This document shows positions 22,206 through 33,380 of a DNA stretch of 64,000 nt, piece after piece (position 1 is the stretch's first letter; the number at the start of each line of letters is the position of its first letter). The notes under the pieces were generated by a model, which saw only the letters and a list, made by a program, of their open reading frames with translations, had not been told where the DNA came from and searched no databases. The position numbers and the translations under genes were made by a program. Source of the DNA: Phlegmacium glaucopus (taxonomy: Eukaryota; Basidiomycota; Agaricomycetes; Agaricales; Cortinariaceae); the NCBI GenBank assembly GCA_015039465.1, contig MU129986.1, forward strand, positions 186,001 through 250,000, in the 5' to 3' direction.

Positions 22206-23334
22206 CTAATGATGTTTACGATCGGAATAGATATGTGAAGTTTTAGTTGATGGGGTGATGATTATCAAGAAGGCAGCGACCACACAGAGACTCGTCGTAA
22301 CGCTTGCAAAAATACTAACACTCCGAGGTAGTCGACCCCACGCAAAAGATAACGCGCCTATGAGGGCGAATAAGAAACCAACGAAAGAAAGAAAAATACA
22401 GAGAGAACGGCATCGTGATAATAGTTCAGTTGGAGGTTGTCCGTTCCGGAAGGGACCGACGTGCACCAAGCGTGGATTAGTGGAATAGATAATCTGGTCC
22501 CCTGAGAGTGGAGAATTCACTCTGACACGTCCGCGAACGCCGGAGCCGGTGCGCACTCCATTGGCGTAAGTTTGAGAACCCCTCGATTTTTCTGCGTCAT
22601 TCGAAGGGATGGATGTCGGAGAATCAACCAGCTCCATTTCAGCTTCTTCCTCTTCTTCTTGTGCAACATCAAGTTTATGTCGGACGAGAAAGAATGCAGA
22701 GAAAAAGGATATAATCGCTGCAGCGGAAATTAAGCGTTATTTCAAAGTAAAAACGGCAAAGGAACCCACCTGCATTAGCATGAATGACTAAAGCACTCAT
22801 AAGGCCAATATTTGCTAGTTGACTTGTTATTGATAGACCAGGATCGGTCGGGGAAGGAAGTGTAATTGCAAGCAAACTGGCTTCAGTCGAGACAAAGAAA
22901 GTGGTCTGAAGAACAGAAAATTCGACATGAGCCTGTATATTTCGGGGAGGTTAACAGTGCGTTGGAAGTTTACTTACAAGGACGCTGATTAATTCAAGGT
23001 TGTCCATCCATGTCTGAATGAGAGATCGCAGGGATTCCCGGTAATTTTCCTCGTCTGTGTTGTCCTGGTCTTTTTGGGTCACTGCGGATGGTGACTATCA
23101 GTCGCTTGTTTTAAAAGTCGGACTCGGAGCTTACGTCTCGTCGATGGACCCTCACATGAAAAACCATTTGTTGGACCATTGCCTGCACTTGTCTTTTCCC
23201 CTGAACAACAAAAATTAAGTTCTTCTGCCGTGGACGAAGGATTCCAACAAAGAGTTACCTGCCAGTTGAAGAGGGGGGTTAAATTTAGAAACTCCTTGTT
23301 GAGTCAATGGCTTCGAGGATCGCAATGTTGCCAT
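22206..23334 (-). CDS. Unrecognised multi-pass membrane protein, tandem copy A
   Basis: Start at 23334 (MATLRSSKPLTQQGVSKF). Five exons join to give LAGNGPTNGFSCEG, then TQKDQDNTDEENYRESLRSLIQ-type helix, a hydrophobic stretch starting TTFFVSTEASLLAITLPSP, a segment LANIGLMSALVIHANA-AIISFFSAFFLVRHKL, an acidic linker (EEEEAEMELVDSP), a Ser/Gly-rich loop, and two C-terminal membrane segments (LCIFLSFVGFLFALIGALSF and SIFASVTTSLCVVAAFLIIIT). It ends HIYSDRKHH. About 300 residues with four predicted membrane segments. I do not recognise the family. The paralogue at 24100-25231 supports the exon model, since splice phases agree. Confidence 0.7.
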
Positions 23335-24099
23335 AGTATCTTCAAATTATGGGACTTGTAGAAAGAGCATAGTTCATGTTCAACTTTCAATTTATATTGT
23401 AATCAATGCGATGTTGTCGCATTAGCGCCCTGGGCCTGACTCATGGTCTTGGCACCGAGGTGTCAAGTTCCGTATCGACAATCATTTCCGGAGTCCAGCG
23501 CTTGTATCACGTATGTGGGGCCTGGGCCCGTCGGCACCAACAAAAAAGCGGGATTTATGTTTATCTGAAATTACCGAAAGGAGGTATATGATTGTTTACA
23601 TAATGTTTATACATCGACTGCCCACACGACCAAGCCGGGCGCTACGATGGCCACGAAAATCCTGCCTTTTTTCGGCTCTGAAGTTGTCTGAACTATGCTG
23701 CTTGCCCCCCTAAGCCAATCTGGCCTCTAGAGAACACTCTTCGGCGGATCGCTCATCAGCAACTTTGTGTTAAATATTTCCTTATCACCGCAACAACAGT
23801 GTCAAAGGATTGTCAACTTACCGACATTGAATAACGGGATGGCGTTGGGCGAGGCACCAGGTACCCGTGGAGCACTGTATATAGGCTTTTCTCCTCCACT
23901 CACCACGCAACTTTGGGAACACAAACTGGCGCATCATTCATCACATTGCTGACCGAGTCACCGACCAACATTATCTGATGCTAAGCACTTCCGCCGAGCA
24001 ACACGCAAAACCGAAAATATAGGGTGTCTTTTGTCAGCATAACAGGTACATACTACATTCGAACTTGTAAAGAACTTGGCAGCAAGTGACCGAACGGGT
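23335..24099. other. Gene-poor spacer between the tandem membrane-protein copies
   Basis: About 765 bp with no credible gene. It should hold the promoter of copy A and the 3' end of copy B. Short ORFs on both strands have no recognisable content. Confidence 0.6.
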
Positions 24100-25231
24100 C
24101 TAACGAGACTTACGATTGTAATAGATATGCGAAGTTTTAGTCGAGGGGGTGATAAGTATCAGGATAACGGAGACCAAACAGAAACCCATCGAAGCGGTTG
24201 CAAAAACACTAATGCTCAGCGATAGTCGATCCCACGCATATGATAATATGCCAATGAGGGCTAATAGGAAACCAAGGGAAGAAAGAAGAAGACAGAGAGA
24301 ATGGCATCGTGCTAATAGTTCAGTCGGAGGTTGTCTTTGGAAGGGGCCGAGTTGCACCAAGTGGGGAGCAGTGGACCAAATAGTTTGGTCCCCTGAGAAT
24401 AGGGAGTTTACTCTGACAAGCCCGGGAACAGGGTTTGTCTGCAGATTATCGGCGTAAGGAGAGGTCGTAGAATCCCTCCCTTTTTCAATCGAGGAGATGG
24501 ATGTCCGCGAATTAACCATCTCTATTTCAGCTTGTTTCTCTTCTTCTTCGGCAACTGTGAGTTTATACCGGATGAGAAAAAATGCGCCGAGAAAGGATAT
24601 AATAGCTGCAAAAGATATTAAGCATTATCGGAAGGCCCAATTGGCAAAGGCGCCCACCTGCATGAGCATGAACGACTAAAGCGCCCATCAGGCAAATATT
24701 CGATAGTTGACCTACTCTTGATAGAATTTCGGTTGGAGAAGGAATTGTTTTTCCAAGTAAACCTGCTTCAGTTGCGGCAAAGAATGTTGTCTGAATAAAA
24801 TAGTTCGCGAGTCTATAATTTGGGGAGGCTGATAGAACGTTGGGAATTTACTTACAATGACACTGATTAACTGAAGTCTTTCCAACCATATCTGAACGAG
24901 AGCGTCAATGGCTTCTCGCTGCTTTTCCTCGTCTGCCTTATTCTGATCTTCCTGAGTCACTGTGCACAATGGTGACCCTCATAACTTTTTGTTTTCAGAA
25001 TCGGGTTCAGACTTACGTCTCCGAGTCGGAGGTGGACCCCCGACTGCAAAATTATTTCTTGGACCATCTCTAGCCTTTGACGTTTGCCCTGAGCAACGAA
25101 AGTCAAGTTTTTCTGTGGTGGAAGAAGGATTCCAAGAAAGAATTACCTGCTAGCTGAAGAGGACTCGGAGGACCAAATTTAGAAACTCCTTGTCGAGCCA
25201 ATTGCCTCGAGGATCGTAGTAATGTTGCCAT
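24100..25231 (-). CDS. Unrecognised multi-pass membrane protein, tandem copy B
   Basis: Start at 25231 (MATLLRSSRQLARQGVSKFGPPSPLQLA). Exons correspond one for one to copy A: TQEDQNKADEEKQREAIDALVQIW, a hydrophobic mid-section, a linker with EMVNSRTSISSIEKGRD, GLVRVNSLFSGDQTIWST, and two terminal membrane segments (LCLLLSSLGFLLALIGILSYA, ISVFATASMGFCLVSVILILIT). It ends HIYYNRKSR. The two proteins are clearly paralogous but diverged across their whole length, so the duplication is not very recent. Function unknown; the lumenal or cytosolic orientation cannot be set. Confidence 0.7.
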
Positions 25232-26559
25232 GGTATATTTAGGTCGAGGGGACTTGTAGACAAAGCATGTTCTTTGATTTATATACGAGAATTCTCAATC
25301 CGGACACAACGGAAGGTGTCGAGACCACTAGTATCGGCTCCTACATAGGGCGCTGTCAGCTGCTGTCACAAGGCTTGACAGCTATATATAGCATAAACTA
25401 GGAAGTTAGAACCTGGTGCCTACTCCGTTTATCTGCATTGACTCATGCGTTATAAACGTTCTGTGAGAATCCACCTCCGCAGAGAATATAATAGTCAATG
25501 TCGGCATTAGTGCATCAGGGCTGATTTGCCTCAAAGAAATCGTCCAGAGTCCCCACGAAACATTTCAAGTTCAGGAGGAGAACTAGACGCATGGAACATT
25601 CAAGTTGGTGAGCGGGATAAGAATGGAGGTTTTCCCCGATGAGTGAAAATGGCACCGAGATATTCCCCGCCGGAAGTGGATACTCCTCTAATATAACTGA
25701 GATCGGATTGATTACAGATAGGGGCAGCTCTTCTTGGATCGTGTCTAAATTTGGAAGCTCGGCGCATTTCAAGGCAAATGACAGAGTCTCATTCCTCTCT
25801 CGCAAGAAGCGTCCAACTTCATCGTTTGATGAGATCAAAAAGATCGACACCAATCGGATATTTCTGTTTATGTAAACTGAAGCTGGCTTCCGAGCTGGGC
25901 ACTATTACTAACGTGTATGACATCATGGCAAACCTTGGGGGGAAAAACGAGGACAAGATACTTTCCCTCTTCTTTAGCCCTAGATAGTTGATCGCGCACA
26001 TGGCCTCATGGATGATGGATTTAAAGGTTGGCGGTACTTCCACGGCTGTTTCCACGGGTTTTGTCGCATGCTTGCCGTTTCTTGCGAGGGATGTCACCGT
26101 AGTAATGTCACGCCGTGACCCGAGGTTAGACGCCCAGGCTTAGTAAATAAAAGCGGAAAATTTGCCGAATCGTGCCCTGACTGCCAGGAAGACCAGTCCA
26201 GGTCCATGATAAAAAATAATAAAAATGGCTCCGAAATGACAACTTATGCGCATGTGTGCGGGCATCAACCGGGGCCCGTATTTGTCTATAGTCACAACAA
26301 TTTTGTAGCGATTGGAGTACTACAAACAGACAATTTGAGATTTGAATGGTGAATTTTGTTCATTCGACCTTCACTTATTATGTGGAATGAACGCTAACAC
26401 TTTATACTCTGAGTCTCAATTACCTAAGTACGGATTACTTACGAGTGGCTGAGCAACTGTACAGTTCCCGGCAATCTCCTTATTCTTTCTCACGCATTGC
26501 TACTCCCAAGAATTCGCTGTTAACGCAGATTCGACACCACCACTCCCTATCTCCTCAAC
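25232..26559. other. Gene-poor region with a possible ORF relic
   Basis: About 1.3 kb between copy B and RPL43. On the minus strand at 25515-26097 two overlapping ORFs (112 and 92 residues) contain stretches such as LKCAELPNLDTIQEELPLSV that faintly resemble leucine-rich repeat sequence, but I find no convincing start, splice path or domain. It could be a decayed F-box/LRR gene or chance. The promoter of RPL43 should lie at the right end. Nothing else stands out. Confidence 0.35.
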
Positions 26560-27063
26560 ATGGTTTGTCGCTACATATTAACCATGCGATTTGTACTAAC
26601 CTCTTCAAATTTTACAGACAAAACGCACCAAGAAAGTCGGAATCACGGGTAAATACGGTACCGTAAGTTTGCACACAGATCAGACAACGCTTGTATCTCT
26701 AAAAAAGTATACGGTAGCGTTATGGTGCTTCCCTGCGTAAACAGGTCAAAAAGATGGAAATTTCGCAACATGCGCGATACACATGCACTTTCTGCGGGAA
26801 GGTTTGAACAATTTGTCTTTGAGTATGATGAGACTATTGATGTTTTCCGAATCGAATAGGACTCAGTCAAGAGAACTGCTGTTGGAATCTGGCATTGCTC
26901 TGCATGCAGGAAAACAATTGCCGGCGGCGCATGGTCTGTTTCAACGACAGCTGCTGCCACAGTCCGCAGGTACGTTTTGCTGCATCCGTGTTGGATTTCC
27001 ACATGAAAACTAATTTGTTCTCTCAGTACCGTCCGACGTCTGCGTGAGCTGACGGAGGCCTAG
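26560..27063 (+). CDS. RPL43: 60S ribosomal protein eL43 (L37a)
   Basis: Five exons: 26560-26562 (ATG alone), 26618-26662, 26718-26801, 26860-26969 and 27027-27063, giving 92 residues, the normal family length. The sequence [38 protein letters not shown] is the standard eL43 N-terminus. The zinc ribbon is intact: CTFC and, after an intron, CSAC. The start codon forms its own coding exon, a common arrangement in fungal ribosomal genes. Structural component of the large subunit near the E-site. Confidence 0.97.
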
Positions 27064-27223
27064 ATTGCTCTCAATCCCTTTCTTTTCTTTTCACCACCAT
27101 AATCTCTATATGTTCGTATGACACATGAATCACAAAAAAATATGAACGACCCGAACATGAAATTTTTTCGAGAGAATAACGATGGCCAGAGCGAATGCGC
27201 ATCAAGCGCTGGTAGTAATGTAT

Positions 27224-28835
27224 TCAGGACACTGATATGTAAGAGTCTATCATATGAGCACCCGCCCCATCGTCTACCTCGATCTCGCCGTCTGCATCTG
27301 CCTCACCCCGAAGCATCAAAAACATAGGGTCTGCCACTTCAGCCAATGCCTCTTCTCGTTCCTCCTCCTCGTCTTTGCTCATTGGGGCATGTAGAACTCG
27401 GATAATCTCCCATTTATCCTCATATTGTTCATATACCTAACAAATATCAATATCAGAACAATGAACAGCTCCAGAAGAAAAATCATTGTCACATTGGCTC
27501 GTTTCTTCTTGAGATGCATCTTTCGTTCTATGTTCTTATAGAACGCGCCTTTCTCTCTGCGTGAGGGTTTGTCCTCTAAACTATCCAGAGTATCATCGCT
27601 GGCTTCTGGTGGATCGCCGTCGTACAACACGAGCAAAAACTCATTATGGACTTCCTGCTCAACTTTGACAGTCTCATAATCACGCATGAACTGGAATATT
27701 GTTTCCTAGTATCTGGTCAGCATGCATGTTGATGGATATAAGTGCGGTACTAACTTCTTCATTATCTGGCACTTCGTAAGGTGCGAGATCAAAGCGTGTT
27801 TCTTTGAATTTGAGCGCAGATTCATTATCTTCAGTAAGGTAGAAGGCAAGGAAAGAATCGTGTTCTGTTTTCATGGGCCGCAGAATGGCACAGTCGAGAC
27901 GAGGATCTTCAACCTGGTTACGAGGTCAGGATTAGAACTAGATCATGTAAGTGGTACGGGAAGAGGACATACATCAACCGGTCTCTCCCCAGGTCGTTCA
28001 GAAAATCTAAATAAATCATACTGATTGGCCCATATATCAACATCCGGAAGCACTGCATAAGATTCTACAGCGGTGACGTTTGGTTTGTTCGGATGTTGTA
28101 ATGATTCTAAAGAAAAGTTCTCGTTACATGCCTGGAACGAGGTTTCGATATCGCGTAGTTGCGCTTCTCTTGAAACGTCAATAGACGCGGCCATAACTTG
28201 TTTTCTGATACAGTGTAAATGAGAGACGTGCATTCATGCATTGAGTGGTACCACACTCACGGTTCCTGTACACCTGTTTTTTGAACGCCTTCGCGACTGA
28301 TGTACTCCGTTTTTCTCAGCCATGGAACATGCGCAAGAGGTGTTGGATGGCTATTAATCGATCCCGATTGACTTCCGTTGACTGGATATGCACCTGTTGA
28401 GGATGAAGGGTCCGCAAGAAGGAATTCGTCTTTCGGGTCAAATTTAGGCAGCTTTTGTAGATCGGGATTCAAACCTATATTAGTTTCCTAATCAAAAAAA
28501 GGAATGAAAAGTTGGATTAAAAACGGACTCGAGTCATCTGCAACTTCTTCCCAGAGGCACTCCCACTTTCCTAAATCCAAAGGCATCCCACATTCGGCAT
28601 CAACAATCATGGGAAGGGGGGTCTCATTAGCCAGGGCATTAAGAAATTCGGGTTGGGCGTATCGCATAGGGTTGGTAGGTATATTTAGTAGCTTCGGGGG
28701 ACATGGTGGTGCGGGAAGTGGATTTGAATATCGTACGCGGACCAGAAGGTCGAGTTTCGAACTGGTTGATCGAGCCGGTAGATTAACCACGAGAAAATTT
28801 ACTGCATGATTTACACACCTTTTTTTGGAGGACAT
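27224..28835 (-). CDS. PAF1: RNA polymerase II-associated factor 1 (Paf1 complex subunit)
   Basis: Start at 28835: MSSKK, then an intron, then SSKLDLLVRVRYSNPLPAPPCPPKLL, the invariant Paf1 opening. Further exons carry LANETPLPMIVDAECGMPLDLGKWECLW, HVPWLRKTEYISREG, ASIDVSREAQLRDIETSFQAC, PNVTAVESYAVLPDVDIWANQYDLFRF and FVRDYE-like YETVKVEQEVHNEFLLVLYDG. After a coiled Lys/Arg-rich part (KNIERKMHLKKKRAN) the protein ends in an acidic tail with stop at 27224. About 430 residues, seven or so exons. Paf1C couples elongating polymerase II to H2B ubiquitination and H3K4/K36 methylation in the nucleus. Confidence 0.94.
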
Positions 28836-28951
28836 GGGTGCAGAGATTACCTTCAATAGGGGAGAGCTTATAATACCTGTACATTAAAGTTGTACTGAAT
28901 GAATATACCCATATGGCAGAAGGCTTTGATCAATAAACCACGACAAGCTTC

Positions 28952-31940
28952 TTAGGCAGCTCTTTCAACCATATCCTCTAAGCTAATGGCTTTGAATTCT
29001 TCTCCTTCCAGACCCAATGAGTCCGTTTCTGGGGCCCAAACAGCATCATCCAGGATATAAACCAATAAACCTCTTCTTCCTTCAGCAGTCCGACTCACTC
29101 TAAAGAGAGGCATTCTCGACCGTTCATGTGCCCGCCCAGTAGGGATAAACAAAAGGTTGTGCGTCGCCGCGTACTCTTCCACAATAGAACGGAAAGTAAT
29201 TTCGTGTGTCCGTGCTGAAGGTCGAGGTTTAGTGCTCGCTTTCGTCCCACGTTTTGGAGAACTAGCTGCTGTTATTTCTCTGAGGAAATCCGGTTTAGCC
29301 AATTGCGTCGGTGCGTCTGGACCCAGCTCATAAGCTTTATCCATCAACTGTAGCCCACGCGTGAAGCCCCGATTGATGCCAGGAAGATTCCGTATTGATT
29401 CAGGGAACGACTTTTTCCAGAACTCATACCAATCTGCAACTTCCCCGAAACTTACTCGAGGTTGGATGAGCCATATATGGAGGATGTCCAGCCACTTGGG
29501 GAAAAACTCTGTCTCTAGGATCTGGGAGAATATGGATGGTCGAATGATATTTGACCAGGCAAAAACGCGTTGCAGTGGTTCCATTTTTTGGTCTCGAGGA
29601 TTGACACGGAAATCGTTCCGTAGCGAGGCTCCAAGTCTTGGCACAACGTATTTAAGGATCATAGCATCCCATTCTTTGGCATCAAAAACCTGCAATAGAA
29701 AGTTTTAGGATTTTTAGATTCAAGAAAGGAGCGGAAGCCTTACATCTCTCCAAGCCACGAGATCGGTCGGCATGTCTTCCTCCACTCTGAGGAGATTCTT
29801 GATCTTCCTCCTGGCATCACCAACGATGTCCTCTAACCTCAGACCAATATAGGGCAACCATGGGAAGACAATAGCTTGCAAAGAGGCGTTAGCATTCTTT
29901 GAATCCCAATCAGCGACCGCCTTTTGTACTTTTGGTAAGATGAGTTGGTCGAGTAAGTTGTCGCGAATGAAAGGGGGTAAGAAGGACGACCATACTTCAT
30001 AAAGTTTTACAGCTCGCTGAGGCAAATCCGGTGACCATTCATTGTTGATTGAGGTCCGTACTTTGGGAAGCCATATGTTCCACAACAGACTTTCGAAAGG
30101 TGTCATGGGTTTTTCCCTTGAAGAAAGGTCAGAAATACGAAAGGGTAAGAGTAAAATTACTCACATGGCAATGGTGGGCGCAGCAATATTTCTGGCTCCG
30201 TAGACATCAACTTGCGTTTGAGAGGGGATTTCCGCATCGTTGATCTTTAAAGCGCGTCGCCACGATTGGAACGTAAGCAAGAACAATGATGGTTGCTCAA
30301 GAGGATTCCAGTTTGCTACCATTCGTCGAACAATGGGCGCAATAGCTGCTACCACAATCTCATCGAGGCGATACTTGTCATACTCGTATGAGTATTCAGA
30401 GATAAGCTTCTGAAAATGAGGCGAGAATGGTTCCAAGGAGACCTCATAAACAGAAGTAAGTTCCTTAGCAATCACGTTTATATCATCGGCAAGCAGTTGA
30501 ACTTGTTGAAGCCGTGCAATCACTACAAAGAGAATCAATAATTTGAAATCTGAGGTCCAAAAACATTTACGTTGGGCTTCATCATCAACTTTCTTGCGCA
30601 AACGAAAGTCTTCACCAGTTGCGAATTTGTTCCGTTCTTGCAATGCTTTCGCTTCGCGAGCTAAGCCGTCCAGATCGCTCTTGCAAGCGTCGGCAATGAG
30701 GCGCACGTTGTGCCTCACTTCCGGTATTCGTGTAGGATCATTTGAGGGCGACCAAGCATTCAATGAAATGTCTGCTAGCGATGTCACTTCACGGGGCTCG
30801 AATACAACAGTAAGTTGAGCAGCGCAGATGAAAGAATAAGCCAGAAGAGACACACACCACTGCACCTGTTGCATCTATGATTTGTCCGATACCGGGAGCA
30901 GCGACTTCCTCAGCTTCCGCAATAATCTGCTCATATGTCTTGTGCTCGATTTTGATTTTGCTTTTTTTTGGACGTTTCCACACATCGGACCTCTTCTCCG
31001 CCTGCTCCTTTGCTTTTCTCCTAAACTTCTTAGTTTTTTCGTCTTCATCGCCGCTAACCGCTTCACCACGTCGCTTTGCTTCCATCTTTGACTGTTCCGT
31101 CTTTTCCTTGAAGCCTTTGAATGCGATACCCATCTTCTGTGGCCGAAGTTTACTCTCTATAGGCGTTACTATGCCTTCCCCAGCGACACCCAGACCAGTT
31201 CCCGCCTGCCAGCCCATCTTTGCAAGCATGCGTGCACCAAATGAACTCTGAATTTTGCTAAAATGTGCAAGTTCTGATGCAGGCAATGGGACAGGCCTAG
31301 GAGACGAGTTCGATTCTCGTGTAAAACTCAAACCCCGATTATTGAAAGCAGGGCGAGTAGTAGCATCAGGATCGGAAGGCGCAGGCGGAAAAGTATCCTC
31401 AGAGTGTTTAATGGAAGAAAGTGAAGGCTTAGAGCCGATGCCGCCTCTCAAGGGACCAGCGAATTCAACCTCTTCGGCGTCATTCTCGGCTTCAGATCCA
31501 TCGTCCGCATCCTCCGCCTCAGATCCATCGTCCTCATCCTCCGCTTCAGATCCATCGTCCTCATCGCCATTTTGACCCTCAGAGTCCTCCCTGGAAATAT
31601 CGTTCTTCTCCTGATCTTGATCAACTGCCATAGGGTCATCCAATTTGACTGGTCTGTCGCCCGCGGTAAAAGTAGGTGCTTTTGTCCAATCACTCCTCTT
31701 TGATCTGACCCTCGAAGTTCTACCGCCAGTACCTTCGTCTTCGCTACTTTCCGCAAATATTCCATACAAAGCATCCTCTTTCCCATTCGTCCTCCTCCGT
31801 TTGTTTTGGTACGGATTTTCGAAGAGAGCGCGCTCTTCTCTGGCGTCGGGGTCGTTCTCGAGATCAAAATCCAGACCGTCAGCGCTTCCGGGAGAATCTG
31901 AATCGTCTCCATCGTCTAGGACGCGCTTGCGCCTTCCCAT
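28952..31940 (-). CDS. TFIP11: TFIP11/Spp382(Ntr1)-type G-patch protein, spliceosome disassembly factor
   Basis: Start placed at 31940 (MGRRKRVLDDGDDSD); an in-frame ATG at 31979 is an alternative. An acidic N-terminus precedes a G-patch (about 31180-31280: SSFGARMLAKMGWQAGTGLG), which in this family recruits and activates the DEAH helicase Prp43. The rest is the GCFC-type domain: PREVTSLADISLNAW, LLADDINVIAKELTSVYEVSLEPFSP, PMTPFESLLWNIWLPKVRTSINNEW, and FPWLPYIGLRLEDIVGDARRKIKNLL, ending GEEFKAISLEDMVERAA. About 920 residues, five exons. A 27-bp tandem repeat in the acidic part (31490-31570) encodes DDGSEAEDE units. It acts in intron-lariat spliceosome release. Confidence 0.93.
31490..31570 (-). 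repeat. 27-bp coding tandem repeat in TFIP11
   Basis: About three imperfect 27-bp units (plus-strand core GATCCATCGTCCTCATCC) encode EDEDDGSEA-type acidic nonapeptides. The array lies in the disordered region before the G-patch. It is the sort of region that varies in copy number between strains. Confidence 0.8.
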
Positions 31941-32107
31941 CCTGCCTGATATTGAGGGCAGGTATTGGTTCCGAGTCAAGGGATGAGTGACAATGACAAT
32001 GTGACTTTGTCACGCTCCCAGTATTTTCACACGTAGTTGAGGAAAAGGTATCTCGTCAACGGGCACCTCAACACTCTCCGCCTCCCTCAAGAACGATTTA
32101 ACGCAAT

Positions 32108-33235
32108 ATGGTCCGTACATTCCATCCAATTGGTCTCAAAGAGCAAGTCGTGATAGTCATTCTGGCGAAAATACGGTTCTTATCAATTGGATGCGATGGA
32201 CTTATGCTGGATGACTCTCGGACATGCTCTTGAAATCTCATTTGCATTGTCAATCGACACTTAATCCATTCGTTATATAGGCTCGAGGACCTAAAAAACA
32301 CTTGAAGCGGCTCAACGCCCCCTCTTCATGGATGTTGGATAAGTTGAGCGGGACATACGTACGTCCAAGTCCAAGCATGGTTTTTATCCTGGGAGGCTTA
32401 ACTGAGGCCTGCATGATCAGGCACCCCGCCCCTCTCCAGGACCGCACAAGCTTCGAGAGTCTCTTCCTCTCACCGTTTTCCTTCGCAACAGGCTAAAGTA
32501 TGCTTTGACTGGACGGGAGGTCACCTCCATTGTCAAGCAACGCTTAATCAAAATCGACGGCAAAGTCCGCACAGACCCTACCTACCCTGCTGGTTTCATG
32601 GGTGTGTTCATCTGTTACTTGATGCATGAAAGTGGAGGTTGAGTTTTTTTTTTCCAGATGTCATCTCCATCGAGAAATCTGGAGAGCACTTCCGACTCCT
32701 CTACGATGTCAAAGGCCGTTTCACCATCCACCGTATCACACCTGAGGAAGCCACCTACAAACTCCTGAAAGTTCGCCGAGTAGCTATTGGCGCCGGCGGT
32801 GTTCCCCACATTGTCACTCACGACGGACGCACAATTCGTTATATCGATCCTGCTATCAAAGTCAATGACACTGTCAAATATGATATCGAGCAGGGCAAAA
32901 TCACTGACTTCGTCAAATTTGACACCGGAAACATCGTTCTGGTTACTGGAGGGCGTAACATGGGCAGGGCAGGTGTCATTGTGCACCGAGAGAAGCACAT
33001 CGGTGGCTTTGATATTGTCCATGTCAAAGATTCTCTTGACCGAACATTCGCTACGCGGTATGTGCATTCAATTGTTTTTCGCTGTAACAAGCTCACGTTG
33101 TCTTGCAGTGTCACTAACATTTTCGTCATCGGAGAAGGCATCAAGCCCTGGATATCTTTACCCAAGGGCAAAGGTACCAAGCTTACGATTTCAGAGGAGA
33201 GAGATGTCAAGAGAAAAAGAGCGGCAGAGCAGTAA
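32108..33235 (+). CDS. RPS4: 40S ribosomal protein eS4
   Basis: The ATG (32108-32110) stands alone as the first coding exon. A 170-bp intron (32111-32280) follows, three times longer than neighbouring introns. Then [26 protein letters not shown], an intron, [45 protein letters not shown] (S4 RNA-binding part), [22 protein letters not shown], the KOW-containing [17 protein letters not shown] and the end [32 protein letters not shown]. About 260 residues, the usual length. Divergent from TFIP11 with 167 bp between starts. Confidence 0.96.
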
Positions 33236-33380
33236 TTAGTTCAGAGGTATTGTTCGTTTTCCTTCTAAGCCTTGTATGTCTGTCATCCACATATGCATAT
33301 TCATACAATTCAAAGTTCGTTAGGGATATGCGCAGTCAAGGGGTTTCTACTTGATAATTAAAAAGCATCGTAAGCACTGA

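Noticed and set aside
30877..31251. 124-codon plus-strand ORF
   Set aside because: Antisense to the TFIP11 coding region; a shadow frame.
32111..32280. C/D box snoRNA in RPS4 intron 1
   Set aside because: No clean RTGATGA C box paired with a CTGA D box; only the hairpin structure can be supported.
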